A stretch of DNA of 64,000 nt, from the NCBI GenBank assembly GCA_041741535.1, contig JBGSJV010000034.1:1-64000 (forward strand), written 5' to 3'. This document shows positions 1 through 8,379 of the stretch, in pieces. Both the position numbers and the translations under genes were made by a program. Under the pieces are notes generated by a model. That model saw only the letters and a program-made list of their open reading frames with translations. It searched no databases and was not told the DNA's origin. This stretch comes from M30B19 sp041741535 (lineage in GTDB: Bacteria; Planctomycetota; Planctomycetia; Pirellulales; Pirellulaceae). Every line of letters starts with the position of its first letter. The stretch's first letter is position 1.

Positions 1-126
1 TCGAATTCGAGATTCGACATCTATCGTGAAAAAAAGCTGAATCTGATTGTTTTCTCGACCGCGCATTCTTCTCTCCATGATGTGACCTTGGTATGGTAAC
101 AAATCCGAGACTTTTTCAGCACCCTG

Positions 127-272
127 CTAGTGCTTTGTCAACGCTTAATTTTAGGGTCCGGTCAGGTAAAGGGGTCAGGAGTCAATTGCCGGAACGGCCC
201 CGCGGGTGCTTCGCACAATTGACTCCTGACCCCTTTACCTGACCCTAATTATCAAAGTTGACAAAGCACTAG
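127..272. repeat. MITE-like palindromic element
   Basis: A 146 bp element bounded by perfect 16 bp terminal inverted repeats (CTAGTGCTTTGTCAAC at 127-142 and its complement at 257-272). Inside, a second long inverted repeat (GGTCAGGTAAAGGGGTCAGG and its complement) surrounds a short centre containing CCGGAACGGCCC. There is no coding capacity. The inner core recurs at 43733-43804 with a few substitutions, so this is a dispersed family. The right end abuts the first recognisable DUF4058 codons. I saw no clear target-site duplication. The first 126 bases of the window hold only a short open frame (1-99) that I do not recognise. Confidence 0.75.
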
Positions 273-286
273 TCGAGATCGATCTC

Positions 287-625
287 TTGCGCGCCGGCGG
301 TTGGGTGATGGCGACATCACAAGATTTGTACCCCGAATCGCTACGATATCCTTACAGAGTGGGTGTGGTCCGAGCGGAGAACTTGATGGAAGCTGAACTT
401 TATCCCGCAGATTATCGGCAGCCGTTGCCGAACATCCGCATTCCGCTTCGCCCTACGGACGCTGATGTTCTTCTGCCGCTGCAAACGATCGTGAACCAAG
501 CTTACGAACGCGGCCGTTACGGCAACGACATCGATTATTCCCAAGTCCCCGACCCACCGCTTACGGCTGCCGAACAAACGTGGGTTGAAGGACACATGCA
601 AAAGATGCGTGAGCAACATGGATAG
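287..625 (+). pseudogene. 5'-truncated DUF4058 family protein
   Basis: The 112-residue product matches only the C-terminal part of DUF4058 proteins, a planctomycete/cyanobacterial family of unknown function that usually has about 250 residues. Recognisable pieces are the frame leading in (LVEIDLLRAG), then IPLRPTDADVLLPLQ, YERGRYGNDIDY and the PDPPL segment. The family-like frame continues upstream of the TTG at 287 into the right arm of the 127-272 element and meets an in-frame TGA at 227. The N-terminal two thirds are absent, and nothing DUF4058-like is visible in 1-126. The likeliest reading is a gene remnant cut by the element or by a rearrangement. A short functional protein from ATG 308 cannot be excluded. 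It overlaps the next gene by 8 bp. Confidence 0.65.
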
Positions 626-914
626 TTCCCCTCGCAGCAAAATTCGGCAGATACTCGCGACCATTTCCATCTTTGGCAATGGAGCCATTGTAGGAATCAT
701 CGGGTTTGCCTACTGGGCTAGTTCGGCCGGTCTAATGACGCTGACTCCCACGATGATGTTTGTCCTCCCCATTTGTTCATGGGGCGCGATCGTTTTCCTG
801 AGTTTGCTTTTTTGGATCGATGAACTCGCATCTGTCTTTGGCAAGATTCGTACCGACGGGAATCGTAAGCCGTTGTTTGAAGACGATACGCGGATCAAAC
901 ATAAACATTTATAG
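618..914 (+). CDS. small two-TM membrane protein, hypothetical
   Basis: A 98-residue protein with two predicted membrane helices, roughly residues 12-40 (ISIFGNGAIVGIIGFAYWA) and 46-68 (FVLPICSWGAIVFLSLLFW), and a charged C-terminal tail ending in HKHL. I do not recognise the family. The ATG at 618 overlaps the stop of the DUF4058 remnant (ATGGATAG), which suggests the two were once translationally coupled. An upstream in-frame start at 585 would only add residues encoded within the preceding gene, so I chose 618. Function unknown. Confidence 0.55.
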   Translation: MDSSPRSKIRQILATISIFGNGAIVGIIGFAYWASSAGLMTLTPTMMFVLPICSWGAIVFLSLLFWIDELASVFGKIRTDGNRKPLFEDDTRIKHKHL

Positions 915-942
915 GTGAATGCAACGAATGGAGGCACCAGGC

Positions 943-1461
943 ATGGCTTACGTCATGGTTGATATTGAAGCGGACGGACCGATCCCTGGCGATTTTTCAA
1001 TGGTTTGTTTTGGCGCGATCATTGTCGAGCCAGAATTGAGCCGAACGTTTTATGGTCAACTAAAGCCAATCTCGGAAAAGTATATTCCCGAGGCATTGGC
1101 GGTTTCTGGTTTCAGTCGCACGGATTGCCTAAAATTTGACGACCCAGCAGAAGTCATGGATGCGTTTCATCGCTGGCTGGTGGAAAATTGCCAAGGTCGA
1201 ATTACCTTTGTTTCGGACAACAATGGCTTCGATTGGCAGTTTATCAACTGGTACTTTCATCACTTTTTGGGGCATAATCCGTTTGGTTTCAGTTCGACGA
1301 ACTTGGGCTCGCTGTACAAAGGGCTGCAACGTGACATGTTCGTGAACTTCAAGCACCTTCGGCGCACCAAGCATACCCACCATCCTGTCGACGATGCCCG
1401 AGGCAACGCCGAAGCCCTGTTGCAGATGCAGCAATTGGGCCTCAAGATTCGGTGGATTTAG
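943..1461 (+). CDS. DEDDh 3'-5' exonuclease (RNase T-like superfamily)
   Basis: A 172-residue protein with the acidic motifs of DEDD exonucleases. Motif I is DIEADGP (D7 and E9), there is a central SDNNGFDW motif, and a C-terminal HHPVDDARGNAE provides the general-base His and last Asp of the DEDDh type. It is a single domain of normal family length, probably cytoplasmic, acting on RNA or single-stranded DNA ends; the substrate cannot be read from sequence. The ATG at 943 has a good Shine-Dalgarno (GGAGG at 930-934, 8 nt upstream), whereas earlier in-frame starts at 919 and 928 lack one. It follows the small membrane protein by 28 bp in the same direction. Confidence 0.85.
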   Translation: MAYVMVDIEADGPIPGDFSMVCFGAIIVEPELSRTFYGQLKPISEKYIPEALAVSGFSRTDCLKFDDPAEVMDAFHRWLVENCQGRITFVSDNNGFDWQFINWYFHHFLGHNPFGFSSTNLGSLYKGLQRDMFVNFKHLRRTKHTHHPVDDARGNAEALLQMQQLGLKIRWI

Positions 1462-1532
1462 GGCAAACTCATACTCGCGAAATTCGGGGGTGTTAGAGAA
1501 CAAAGCGAAATCGTCGCGGTTGCTGCTCTTCC

Positions 1533-2984
1533 TTAGCGCCGATTGGCATCATCAATTCCGTATCGCGCCAAACGTTCTCGCAAAGTGGCTCGGTGAATTC
1601 CCAGAACATCGGCTGCGGCGGAACGGTTGCCGTCGAGAGATTCCAAGACGGTCCGAAACAAGATGGGCTCCGCAATGGCCATGAACCGTTCGTAGATTGG
1701 TTCGCCCGAGTCCGCGGGTTGGTCGGATGATGAAGACTTGTCGCCCAGTATCAAGGCTTCCTTCACCCATGCCTGAATCGCTTGAGGTAATGACGAGTTT
1801 CGATCCAATGACGCGGGCGTGGAACCGGATTCAAAATCACTTGGAACCAAAGTGCGTTGTCGGGCAATCACCACCGCCCTTTGTACGGCATTGCGTAGTT
1901 CACGCACGTTCCCCGGCCAAAGTCGCTGCCGCAAGGATTCGATGACGGCAGGCGATAGACCGCGGCGTTCCCAGTCGTAGCCGGATTGCTGGAGGAAATG
2001 TTTGACCAAGGGTTCCACATCATCCAGTCGTTCCCGGAGCGGGGGCAACTCCAGCACCACGGCGCCGATGCGATACAACAAGTCCTCGCGAAACCGCCCT
2101 GCCCTGACCGCCTCGCGCAGATCGGAATTGGTGGCTGCCAAGACACGTACGTCACACGACCGAGATTCGGTTTCACCGACCCGACTGAATCGTTTTTGTT
2201 CTAGAACTCTCAGGAGTTTTACCTGCGCCGTCAGCGGCAAGTCGCCAATTTCGTCTAACAAGATCGTGCCCCCATTGGCTGCCTCGAACAGTCCGGGACG
2301 CGCTTGGTCGGCACCAGTAAATGCCCCGCGAGCATGTCCAAACAACTCGCTTTCTAACAACTCCGGATTGTACGCCACTGGGGCGACCCCGATGAAAGGT
2401 TGCTCACGCCGCCGACTATGCCGGACAATCGCTTCGGCCACCAATTCCTTGCCGGTGCCGGTTTCGCCAACTATCAACACGGACAAATCGCTATCCGCCA
2501 CCAAAGCAATTTGATGAAAGACCTTTTGCATCGCCAACGAATGGCCGACCAACGCAGCGGCATGATGCTTGGTGGAATCCGCTGGAGCAAGTGATTTTGT
2601 CGATTCCACGGTTGGCAACTGACTTTGCAATTCAAAAGCCCGTTGACACGCGGCCAAGGCATCCGCCAAGCGAAACGGTTTGTGCAAATAATCGACGACA
2701 CCTTTTTTGACGGCAGCAACGGCAATTTCCAACTCGCCATGGGCAGTCATCGCAATAATCGCGGCCTGAGGAGCAATGGCTTTTAAGGGTTCGATCAGAT
2801 CCAAACCGGAACCATCCGGCAGGCGAATGTCCAAGAGAATCAAGTCCACGTGGTTCCTGCGAGCCAAGTCCAAACCCGCTTCACATGACCCAGCGACGAT
2901 GACGGACACATTGTCGGAACCCAGCAGATTCTGGAAGCCCCAACAAATGGTCGGTTCATCGTCGATCACCAAGACGGTTTTCAT
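1533..2984 (-). CDS. sigma-54-dependent response regulator, NtrC family
   Basis: A 483-residue regulator with three domains. The receiver (about 1-120) has the acidic pocket DDE at 8-10, phospho-acceptor D52 and the HKP lysine near 102. The AAA+ sigma-54 activator domain (about 145-390) has Walker A GETGTGKE at 173-180, the sigma-54-contacting GAFTGAD loop and Walker B LLDEIGDL. A Fis-type helix-turn-helix (GNRSAAADVLGIHRATLRER) ends the protein. It should activate RpoN-dependent promoters after phosphorylation by the kinase encoded immediately upstream, whose stop codon overlaps this ATG (ATGA at 2981-2984). The regulon is not evident locally. Confidence 0.95.
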   Translation of the reverse strand: MKTVLVIDDEPTICWGFQNLLGSDNVSVIVAGSCEAGLDLARRNHVDLILLDIRLPDGSGLDLIEPLKAIAPQAAIIAMTAHGELEIAVAAVKKGVVDYLHKPFRLADALAACQRAFELQSQLPTVESTKSLAPADSTKHHAAALVGHSLAMQKVFHQIALVADSDLSVLIVGETGTGKELVAEAIVRHSRRREQPFIGVAPVAYNPELLESELFGHARGAFTGADQARPGLFEAANGGTILLDEIGDLPLTAQVKLLRVLEQKRFSRVGETESRSCDVRVLAATNSDLREAVRAGRFREDLLYRIGAVVLELPPLRERLDDVEPLVKHFLQQSGYDWERRGLSPAVIESLRQRLWPGNVRELRNAVQRAVVIARQRTLVPSDFESGSTPASLDRNSSLPQAIQAWVKEALILGDKSSSSDQPADSGEPIYERFMAIAEPILFRTVLESLDGNRSAAADVLGIHRATLRERLARYGIDDANRR

Positions 2985-4423
2985 GGCTGGAATTTTCTCT
3001 CGATACGAAAAGTCAATTCAAATTCTGTGCGTGACTCTACCCGACGCGAAGTAACGGTGCCGCCCAATAATTGGGCCGCGCGAGCAACGTATGCCAGCCC
3101 CAAGCCGCTGCCATCGGGCTTCGTCGTCACAAATGGTTCGAACAAAGTTCCGGCGACCTCGGCCGCCAAACCCGGGCCATTATCCGAAACCACAACTCGC
3201 CCAAGCTCATAGTCTTGATCGATTGAAACCGATACGACCATTTCTTGACCTGCTTCCAAACCATTCCAAACCAAATTGCTAACGGCGGCCAATAACGTCT
3301 CGCCATCACCGACTTCATATTCGTCAAGATCGGCCCCCAACGACCATTCCAACCGCTTCTGCCGATGAGCGGCCGTCGTGTCGAGCGTCGCCTGCAAGGT
3401 CTGGACGCAGATCGCCAAACTCATGCGGCAGCCGTCCGTTGGTCGCCCTTGAGCCAAAAGGAGTAACCGCTTGATATACGCTTCGGCTTGTTCGATCTGC
3501 CGAATGGCCACGTCCAGTCGCTGCTTCGTCATTCGCTGCGAAGGAGAAAGAATCTGAGACTCGGATTCCACCGAGCCGCTGGCTAGTTCGATTGCCATAC
3601 GGGCTCCGGTCAGTGTGTTCCGCAAGTTGTGGGCCATGCCACCCGAAAGATTGTGCAACATCTGTTGGCCATGGAGTCGCCGCAGTTTTTGCCATGACTC
3701 CGAAAGCTGCTTGGACATTTCGGTAACGTCTTGCGACAATCGACTTAGTTCATCGTCGCCGTCTGTAAGGGCACTGGTCTGGAAGTGTCCCGTGGCGATG
3801 AGGTTGACTTCTTTTTGTAAGCGGCCAATTCGTTTCGCCCACCGCGAGGTGGTCCAAAATGTCACGACCGTCATGATTCCGATGGCGACCATGCCTACCG
3901 AGATCGGCAGCGCGATCGACTGGACAATCGTTTGCTGGGCTTTCGATTCATCGATCAGAACGACCAGCCCCGAAACGGTGGTTCCATCCGGTCTCGCGCG
4001 AGGAAACTTCCGACTCAGACGTATTCCACGAAACCAATGTTCGCCCATCCGAACCCGACGAGGTCGCTGGTCGGTTGACCATTCCGACAACTGGCTGACC
4101 AAATCGTCCCACTTGCCTGCGGTCGTCGCAGTAATTTTTGCGGTAGCCTCGGCTGGTGAGACAACCGAAAGTTGTGACCCATCCGGCCCAATGGCGATCC
4201 AATGTGCGGAAGTCAAGTTGGCCAGCAACTGCAGAACGTTTGGCGCCAAAGGAATGTTTTCGCGGTCAACCAACGTACCAATCGCTTGGAAACGCCGTTC
4301 CCATTCCGCTTCCGCATTGGACTTGGCCAGCCCATAAGCCAACAACGAAATCGCGACCGTCGCCAATAACACGGCGGTCAGGATCGGATACAGCAGTTTC
4401 TGTTGGAGCGACGCACGGGCCAT
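2981..4423 (-). CDS. membrane sensor histidine kinase
   Basis: A 480-residue kinase. Membrane helices lie near residues 11-32 and 173-193 and flank an extracytoplasmic sensor region of about 140 residues with no recognised fold. A HAMP-like linker follows, then the dimerisation/phosphotransfer segment with H265 in GGMAHNLRNTL, then the HATPase domain with N-box NLVWNGLEAG, G1 DNGPGLA and G2 GSGLGLAYV. It should autophosphorylate and pass phosphate to the NtrC-type regulator with which it overlaps by 4 bp. HN replaces the more common HE after the phospho-His, so phosphatase behaviour may differ. It is transcribed divergently from the DUF1559 gene at 4784. Confidence 0.95.
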   Translation of the reverse strand: MARASLQQKLLYPILTAVLLATVAISLLAYGLAKSNAEAEWERRFQAIGTLVDRENIPLAPNVLQLLANLTSAHWIAIGPDGSQLSVVSPAEATAKITATTAGKWDDLVSQLSEWSTDQRPRRVRMGEHWFRGIRLSRKFPRARPDGTTVSGLVVLIDESKAQQTIVQSIALPISVGMVAIGIMTVVTFWTTSRWAKRIGRLQKEVNLIATGHFQTSALTDGDDELSRLSQDVTEMSKQLSESWQKLRRLHGQQMLHNLSGGMAHNLRNTLTGARMAIELASGSVESESQILSPSQRMTKQRLDVAIRQIEQAEAYIKRLLLLAQGRPTDGCRMSLAICVQTLQATLDTTAAHRQKRLEWSLGADLDEYEVGDGETLLAAVSNLVWNGLEAGQEMVVSVSIDQDYELGRVVVSDNGPGLAAEVAGTLFEPFVTTKPDGSGLGLAYVARAAQLLGGTVTSRRVESRTEFELTFRIERKFQP

Positions 4424-4783
4424 CCCAGCAGATTACTCGCCCCGAGCCACGCTGGCCATCCAGGTTCCGTGTTTGGAACAAGAACCTCGCGGCGAGTTTT
4501 GCTCGGTGGTGGAATTTTCGCCAGGCCCGGCGAAGAAACTGCCGTATCTTGGTCGGCCCTCCCGCCAATAGACTCCTCGTCCCCCGCAATTTCCTGGATC
4601 TACGAGTTACTAACCCGCCTTAAAAACGAACCTGTCGTTATAGGCATAGCATTTGCTGTGACTGTTTTCGCCTCATTGCCTGGTCACGCTTCCGTTTTGC
4701 TCGATATTCGAGCAAGATAGTTCTATCGGACTTGGAACTGCTTGGCGGTTCTAGGTTCCCCGTTTTGAAAGAAATCAACAATC
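4424..4783. other. divergent intergenic region
   Basis: A 360 bp gap between the divergently transcribed histidine kinase and DUF1559 genes. It must hold both promoters. I see no repeat, RNA gene or convincing sigma-54 site (TGGC-N8-TGC) in it. Short frames here lack recognisable content. Confidence 0.5.
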
Positions 4784-5821
4784 ATGAATTCAGTCGTTCG
4801 AATGCCGGTGCGATCAGCGTTTACTTTGGTCGAGTTATTGGTGGTCATCGCGATCATCGGTGTCCTGATGGGCCTGTTGTTGCCGGCCGTGCAAATGGCT
4901 CGTGAGGCCGCTAGGTCGGTGCAATGTCGCAACAACCTCAAACAGATTGGCTTGGCGATTCTCAATTACGAAACCAACCGCCGGAATTTTCCGCCATCTG
5001 CGATCATTCAAGGCGTGGGCTCGATCAACACCAATAGTTCGTGGTCGATCCATGGTCGAATCTTGCCGTACCTGGAACAAGGTAATGTCTACGACCGAGT
5101 GGATTTGAATGTTGCCTGGGATGATCAAGTGGTGTTGGCTGGACTCAAGATCCCCACCTACGCCTGCCCCAGCGACGTGAATTCCGATGTGACCCGCGAT
5201 GTCAGTCCGAAACTCGCCACTCCTCTCTACCCAACGACGTACGGCTTTAACTTTGGCAGTTGGTTGATCTTCAACCCCGTCAACGGAGAGATCGGCGACG
5301 GGATGTTTCATCCGAACGCGAAACTGCGTCAGAGCAACATTCTGGATGGTTCAAGCAACACACTGATGGCAGCGGACGTGAAGGCTCGGCAGTTCTACGG
5401 ACGCAACGAGCCTTTGGTCGGTGGCCCATCGATTCCTGCGCCCGATCCAGCAGCGGTGGCCGCTCGAGTTCCTGCGTCTTTCGCTTGGTGCCGCCCCAAT
5501 GGGCACACGGAATGGCCTGACGGCCGAGTTCATCATGAAGGCTTTACGACCGGTTTGGCACCGAATGGCCGCTTGGTACTGAATTCGGCCTCGAATCAAT
5601 GCCCCGCCGGCAGCGATATCGACTACACCTCCCAGCAAGAAGCCACCAGTACGACACAAGCGACCTACGCAGTGGTCACGTCGCGGAGTTATCATCCGGC
5701 AAGTGTCAATGTTGGGATGATGGACGGATCGGTCCGTTCCATTGCCGAGGAAATTGACCTAGCGACCTGGCGAGCCCTCGGGACTCGTATCGGTGGCGAG
5801 GTGAATACGTTGGCGGATTAG
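4784..5821 (+). CDS. DUF1559 prepilin-like protein
   Basis: A 345-residue protein of the large planctomycete DUF1559 family. The N-terminus is a type IV prepilin/pseudopilin signal, AFTLVELLVVIAIIGVLMG, with Glu at the fifth position after the probable cleavage site and Ala instead of the usual Gly before Phe. The hydrophobic helix is followed by the conserved AREAARSVQCRNNLKQIGLA segment. The C-terminus carries the family VGMMDGSVRSI motif. Such proteins are thought to be processed by a prepilin peptidase and assembled into, or displayed with, type II/IV-like surface structures; the individual role is unknown. No pilus assembly genes are nearby. The start is the first Met before the signal; the Shine-Dalgarno is weak. 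Confidence 0.95.
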   Translation: MNSVVRMPVRSAFTLVELLVVIAIIGVLMGLLLPAVQMAREAARSVQCRNNLKQIGLAILNYETNRRNFPPSAIIQGVGSINTNSSWSIHGRILPYLEQGNVYDRVDLNVAWDDQVVLAGLKIPTYACPSDVNSDVTRDVSPKLATPLYPTTYGFNFGSWLIFNPVNGEIGDGMFHPNAKLRQSNILDGSSNTLMAADVKARQFYGRNEPLVGGPSIPAPDPAAVAARVPASFAWCRPNGHTEWPDGRVHHEGFTTGLAPNGRLVLNSASNQCPAGSDIDYTSQQEATSTTQATYAVVTSRSYHPASVNVGMMDGSVRSIAEEIDLATWRALGTRIGGEVNTLAD

Positions 5822-5892
5822 TGCTTTTTGAAATCCAGGTACCGAGGTATCTCGCACCGGCATCAAACGTGTGGCAAGATGGTGCATGGTTT

Positions 5893-8379
5893 TCAATCCA
5901 GAAACATGAACTCATTCACGTTCAACAAGACGCGAGCCAAGTTCACAAGACCGTGCTCACTCACGAATCGTTGGCAAGTTGCCATTTCTTGATCGGTTGG
6001 GACCCGTTGCAAAGTCCAACGATAGAGCTCCCGAATTTGATCGTCGGGATTTGTGAGCGACGCAACGCGGTCCGCTAGGGCGACGGACGCCGTTTCGATC
6101 AGATCGCCGTTGAGCAATGTCAAGGCTTGAGGAGCGACCAGCGACTGCTGACGGCATCCACAGGACACCGAGTTGTCCGGCAGATCAAACGTCTCCATCA
6201 GTGGCAACGGCACGGTTCGCTTTTGGATGAGGTAAATGCTACGAACCGATTGTTTCTCTGCCGGCGACGGATACCAGCCTTTGGTCTTCGTTTCATTATC
6301 ATCCAACAAAGCCGGATTGGCCTGTAACGCTTCCGGTGGCAACGGCGGCCAGATCGGTGCCCCGCCGGCGTGAGGCAATAACTTGCCCGAAACCGCCAAC
6401 ACGGCATCTCGCAATTGTTCGGCCGTCAACCGTTTCAATTCTTGGAATGGGCTGCCCTGGAATTGCCCTTTTGGTCCGACGGTTGCAGCTTGTTGCTGAT
6501 AGGTGTGGCTACCGACAATCAAACGCTGAATATGCTTGAGCGACCAATTCGCGGCGATCAGTTCATTGGCCAACCAATCCAGCAACTCCGGATGGATCGG
6601 CGGCTCCCCTGTGACTCCGAAGTCGTTCGGAGTTGCGACGAGCCCACGTCCAAAGTAATTTTGCCACAAGCGATTGACGATCACACGAGCAGTTAACGGG
6701 TTCTCCGGATGCACGACCCAGTCGGCCAAGGCCGTGCGTCGTCCCGAAGAACCCGGGCGGACCACAGGAGCCGACCTCGCATCGTAAGGGTTCCACATCA
6801 CTGGAAAACCTGGCTCAACGATTTGCAATGGTCTGCGATAATCGCCCTGAGCCAAGACATGGGTTGCCACCACTTCCGTTTGATCGCGCATCAATACGGC
6901 ATAGGTAAAGCCAGGCAAGCGAGACTTTAGTTCGGTAATCTTGATCTTGGTTTCGTCCGACTCGGGTGTTTCGCTCTTTTCGAGTATGTCGATTTCGGCT
7001 TGTAGCGTTGTCCGTTGTTGTTCAATCTCTAAATGTTCGGTGACCAAGTTGATGGGTAAATCATCAGCAAACTCAACACCCGCAAAAAACGCTCGCAAGC
7101 GATAGTGGTCCGCTTGCAACAAGGCATCCGTTTTGTGATCGTGGCAGCGACAACACGACAGTGTCAGCCCCAAGAACGCGCTGCCCGTTGTTTCGACCAA
7201 GTCCGTTAGCAACTCATCACGACTACGCGCTTGTTCGTTAAACAAACCAGCCGCATTGTCGTGCGGTCCCATCCTGAGGTAACCGGTTGCGATCAGGGCT
7301 TGCTGCTGCTCGATCGTTTCCGGCGGCCCAGATAACATCTCATCGCCAGCCAATTGCTCGCGAACAAATTGATCGAAGGGCTTGTCGTTCTGGAATGCGG
7401 CAATCACATAATCGCGATACCGCCAGGCTTGAGGCCGGAACTCGTCCCAATCAAAACCATTGCTGTCACTATAGCGAACCGTATCCAGCCACATGCGAGC
7501 CCAATGTTGGCCGTACCCAGGGTGTGCCAACAATCGTTCGATTTGTTTTGTATACGCTTGTTCCGATGGATCGGCCAAGAATTCGTCCATCTCCAAGGGC
7601 GTGGGCGGCAAGCCAATCAAGTCAAACGAGAGCCTCCGCAACCATTTCCGACGATCCAGATCGGAAGCTGGCTCTAAACCTTGGCGTTCCCAATCGGCCA
7701 ACAAAAATTGGTCGATTGGATTCATGATCCACGCGACGTTTTGGACCGGTGGAGGTGTGACGGGATTTCTTGGTTGCCAAGCCCAATGCTCCCAACGAGC
7801 ATCGCTAAACGTGCGCCGCAACGGATGATCGTCCCGCTGCCAGACATCATGGAACAGGAAATGTTGATTCGCCTCTGGCGAGGCTCCCGACATCAACGTT
7901 GGGTTTTGGGCTGGCGACGTGGGCCAGACCCCGCCGGACCGCGTCCATCGACGCAAGGTCTCAATCTCCTCGGGGGGCAGTGGGTTTTCCGGCGGCATCA
8001 ACAATTCTGCGTGACTGCCATCGACGGAAGCAATCAGGAGACTCGTGGCTGCCACTTGGTTTTCATTATCTCGAGTAAACATCGGGCCGCGACGGCCGCC
8101 GCGCGCCAAATGTTCGGCGGTATCCACCCGCAACTCGCCTTCCTGTTCCGTCTCGCCATGACAACTCGCGCAGCGTTGATGCAAGATCGCGATCGCGCGG
8201 CGCGCGAGCTCTTCATCTAACACGGGTTCGTCACACGAAGCACTCGCGGTTCCTATTGCCATAGAAGCAACGACGACCCACCATCCAATGCACCACATCC
8301 TTACGCAGTGACATACTGCGATGACCTCGCAAGGGGGCACGAAGAATCTTGGGTTGCATTGTGTACGAGATCCAGTCAT
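5893..8379 (-). CDS. PSCyt1/DUF1549/DUF1553 planctomycete cytochrome c protein
   Basis: An 828-residue exported protein. An N-terminal signal (hydrophobic stretch about 28-48) precedes the planctomycete cytochrome module with heme site CASCH (C70-H74) in the context RCASCHGETEQEGELRVD. A DUF1549 region follows (LIGLPPTPLEMDEFL, DTVRYSDSNGFDWDE, and a second CxxCH-like site, CCRCH, followed by DHKTD). A C-terminal DUF1553 region has NRLWQNYFGRGLV, FGVTGEPPIHPELLDWLA and SCGCRQQSLVAPQALTLLNG. The biochemical role of this family is unproven, but the heme site suggests extracytoplasmic electron transfer, possibly tied to polymer degradation. The start overlaps the DUF1501 stop by 4 bp and is preceded by AGGAG at 8 nt, so the two form an operon. 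Confidence 0.95.
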   Translation of the reverse strand: MTGSRTQCNPRFFVPPCEVIAVCHCVRMWCIGWWVVVASMAIGTASASCDEPVLDEELARRAIAILHQRCASCHGETEQEGELRVDTAEHLARGGRRGPMFTRDNENQVAATSLLIASVDGSHAELLMPPENPLPPEEIETLRRWTRSGGVWPTSPAQNPTLMSGASPEANQHFLFHDVWQRDDHPLRRTFSDARWEHWAWQPRNPVTPPPVQNVAWIMNPIDQFLLADWERQGLEPASDLDRRKWLRRLSFDLIGLPPTPLEMDEFLADPSEQAYTKQIERLLAHPGYGQHWARMWLDTVRYSDSNGFDWDEFRPQAWRYRDYVIAAFQNDKPFDQFVREQLAGDEMLSGPPETIEQQQALIATGYLRMGPHDNAAGLFNEQARSRDELLTDLVETTGSAFLGLTLSCCRCHDHKTDALLQADHYRLRAFFAGVEFADDLPINLVTEHLEIEQQRTTLQAEIDILEKSETPESDETKIKITELKSRLPGFTYAVLMRDQTEVVATHVLAQGDYRRPLQIVEPGFPVMWNPYDARSAPVVRPGSSGRRTALADWVVHPENPLTARVIVNRLWQNYFGRGLVATPNDFGVTGEPPIHPELLDWLANELIAANWSLKHIQRLIVGSHTYQQQAATVGPKGQFQGSPFQELKRLTAEQLRDAVLAVSGKLLPHAGGAPIWPPLPPEALQANPALLDDNETKTKGWYPSPAEKQSVRSIYLIQKRTVPLPLMETFDLPDNSVSCGCRQQSLVAPQALTLLNGDLIETASVALADRVASLTNPDDQIRELYRWTLQRVPTDQEMATCQRFVSEHGLVNLARVLLNVNEFMFLD

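Noticed and set aside
1..99. Short open frame at the window start as a gene end
   Set aside because: It is only 33 codons with no recognisable motif; it may be the tail of an upstream gene but cannot be supported.
3615..4337. 240-codon plus-strand frame opposite the histidine kinase
   Set aside because: It is a shadow of a gene with all kinase motifs.
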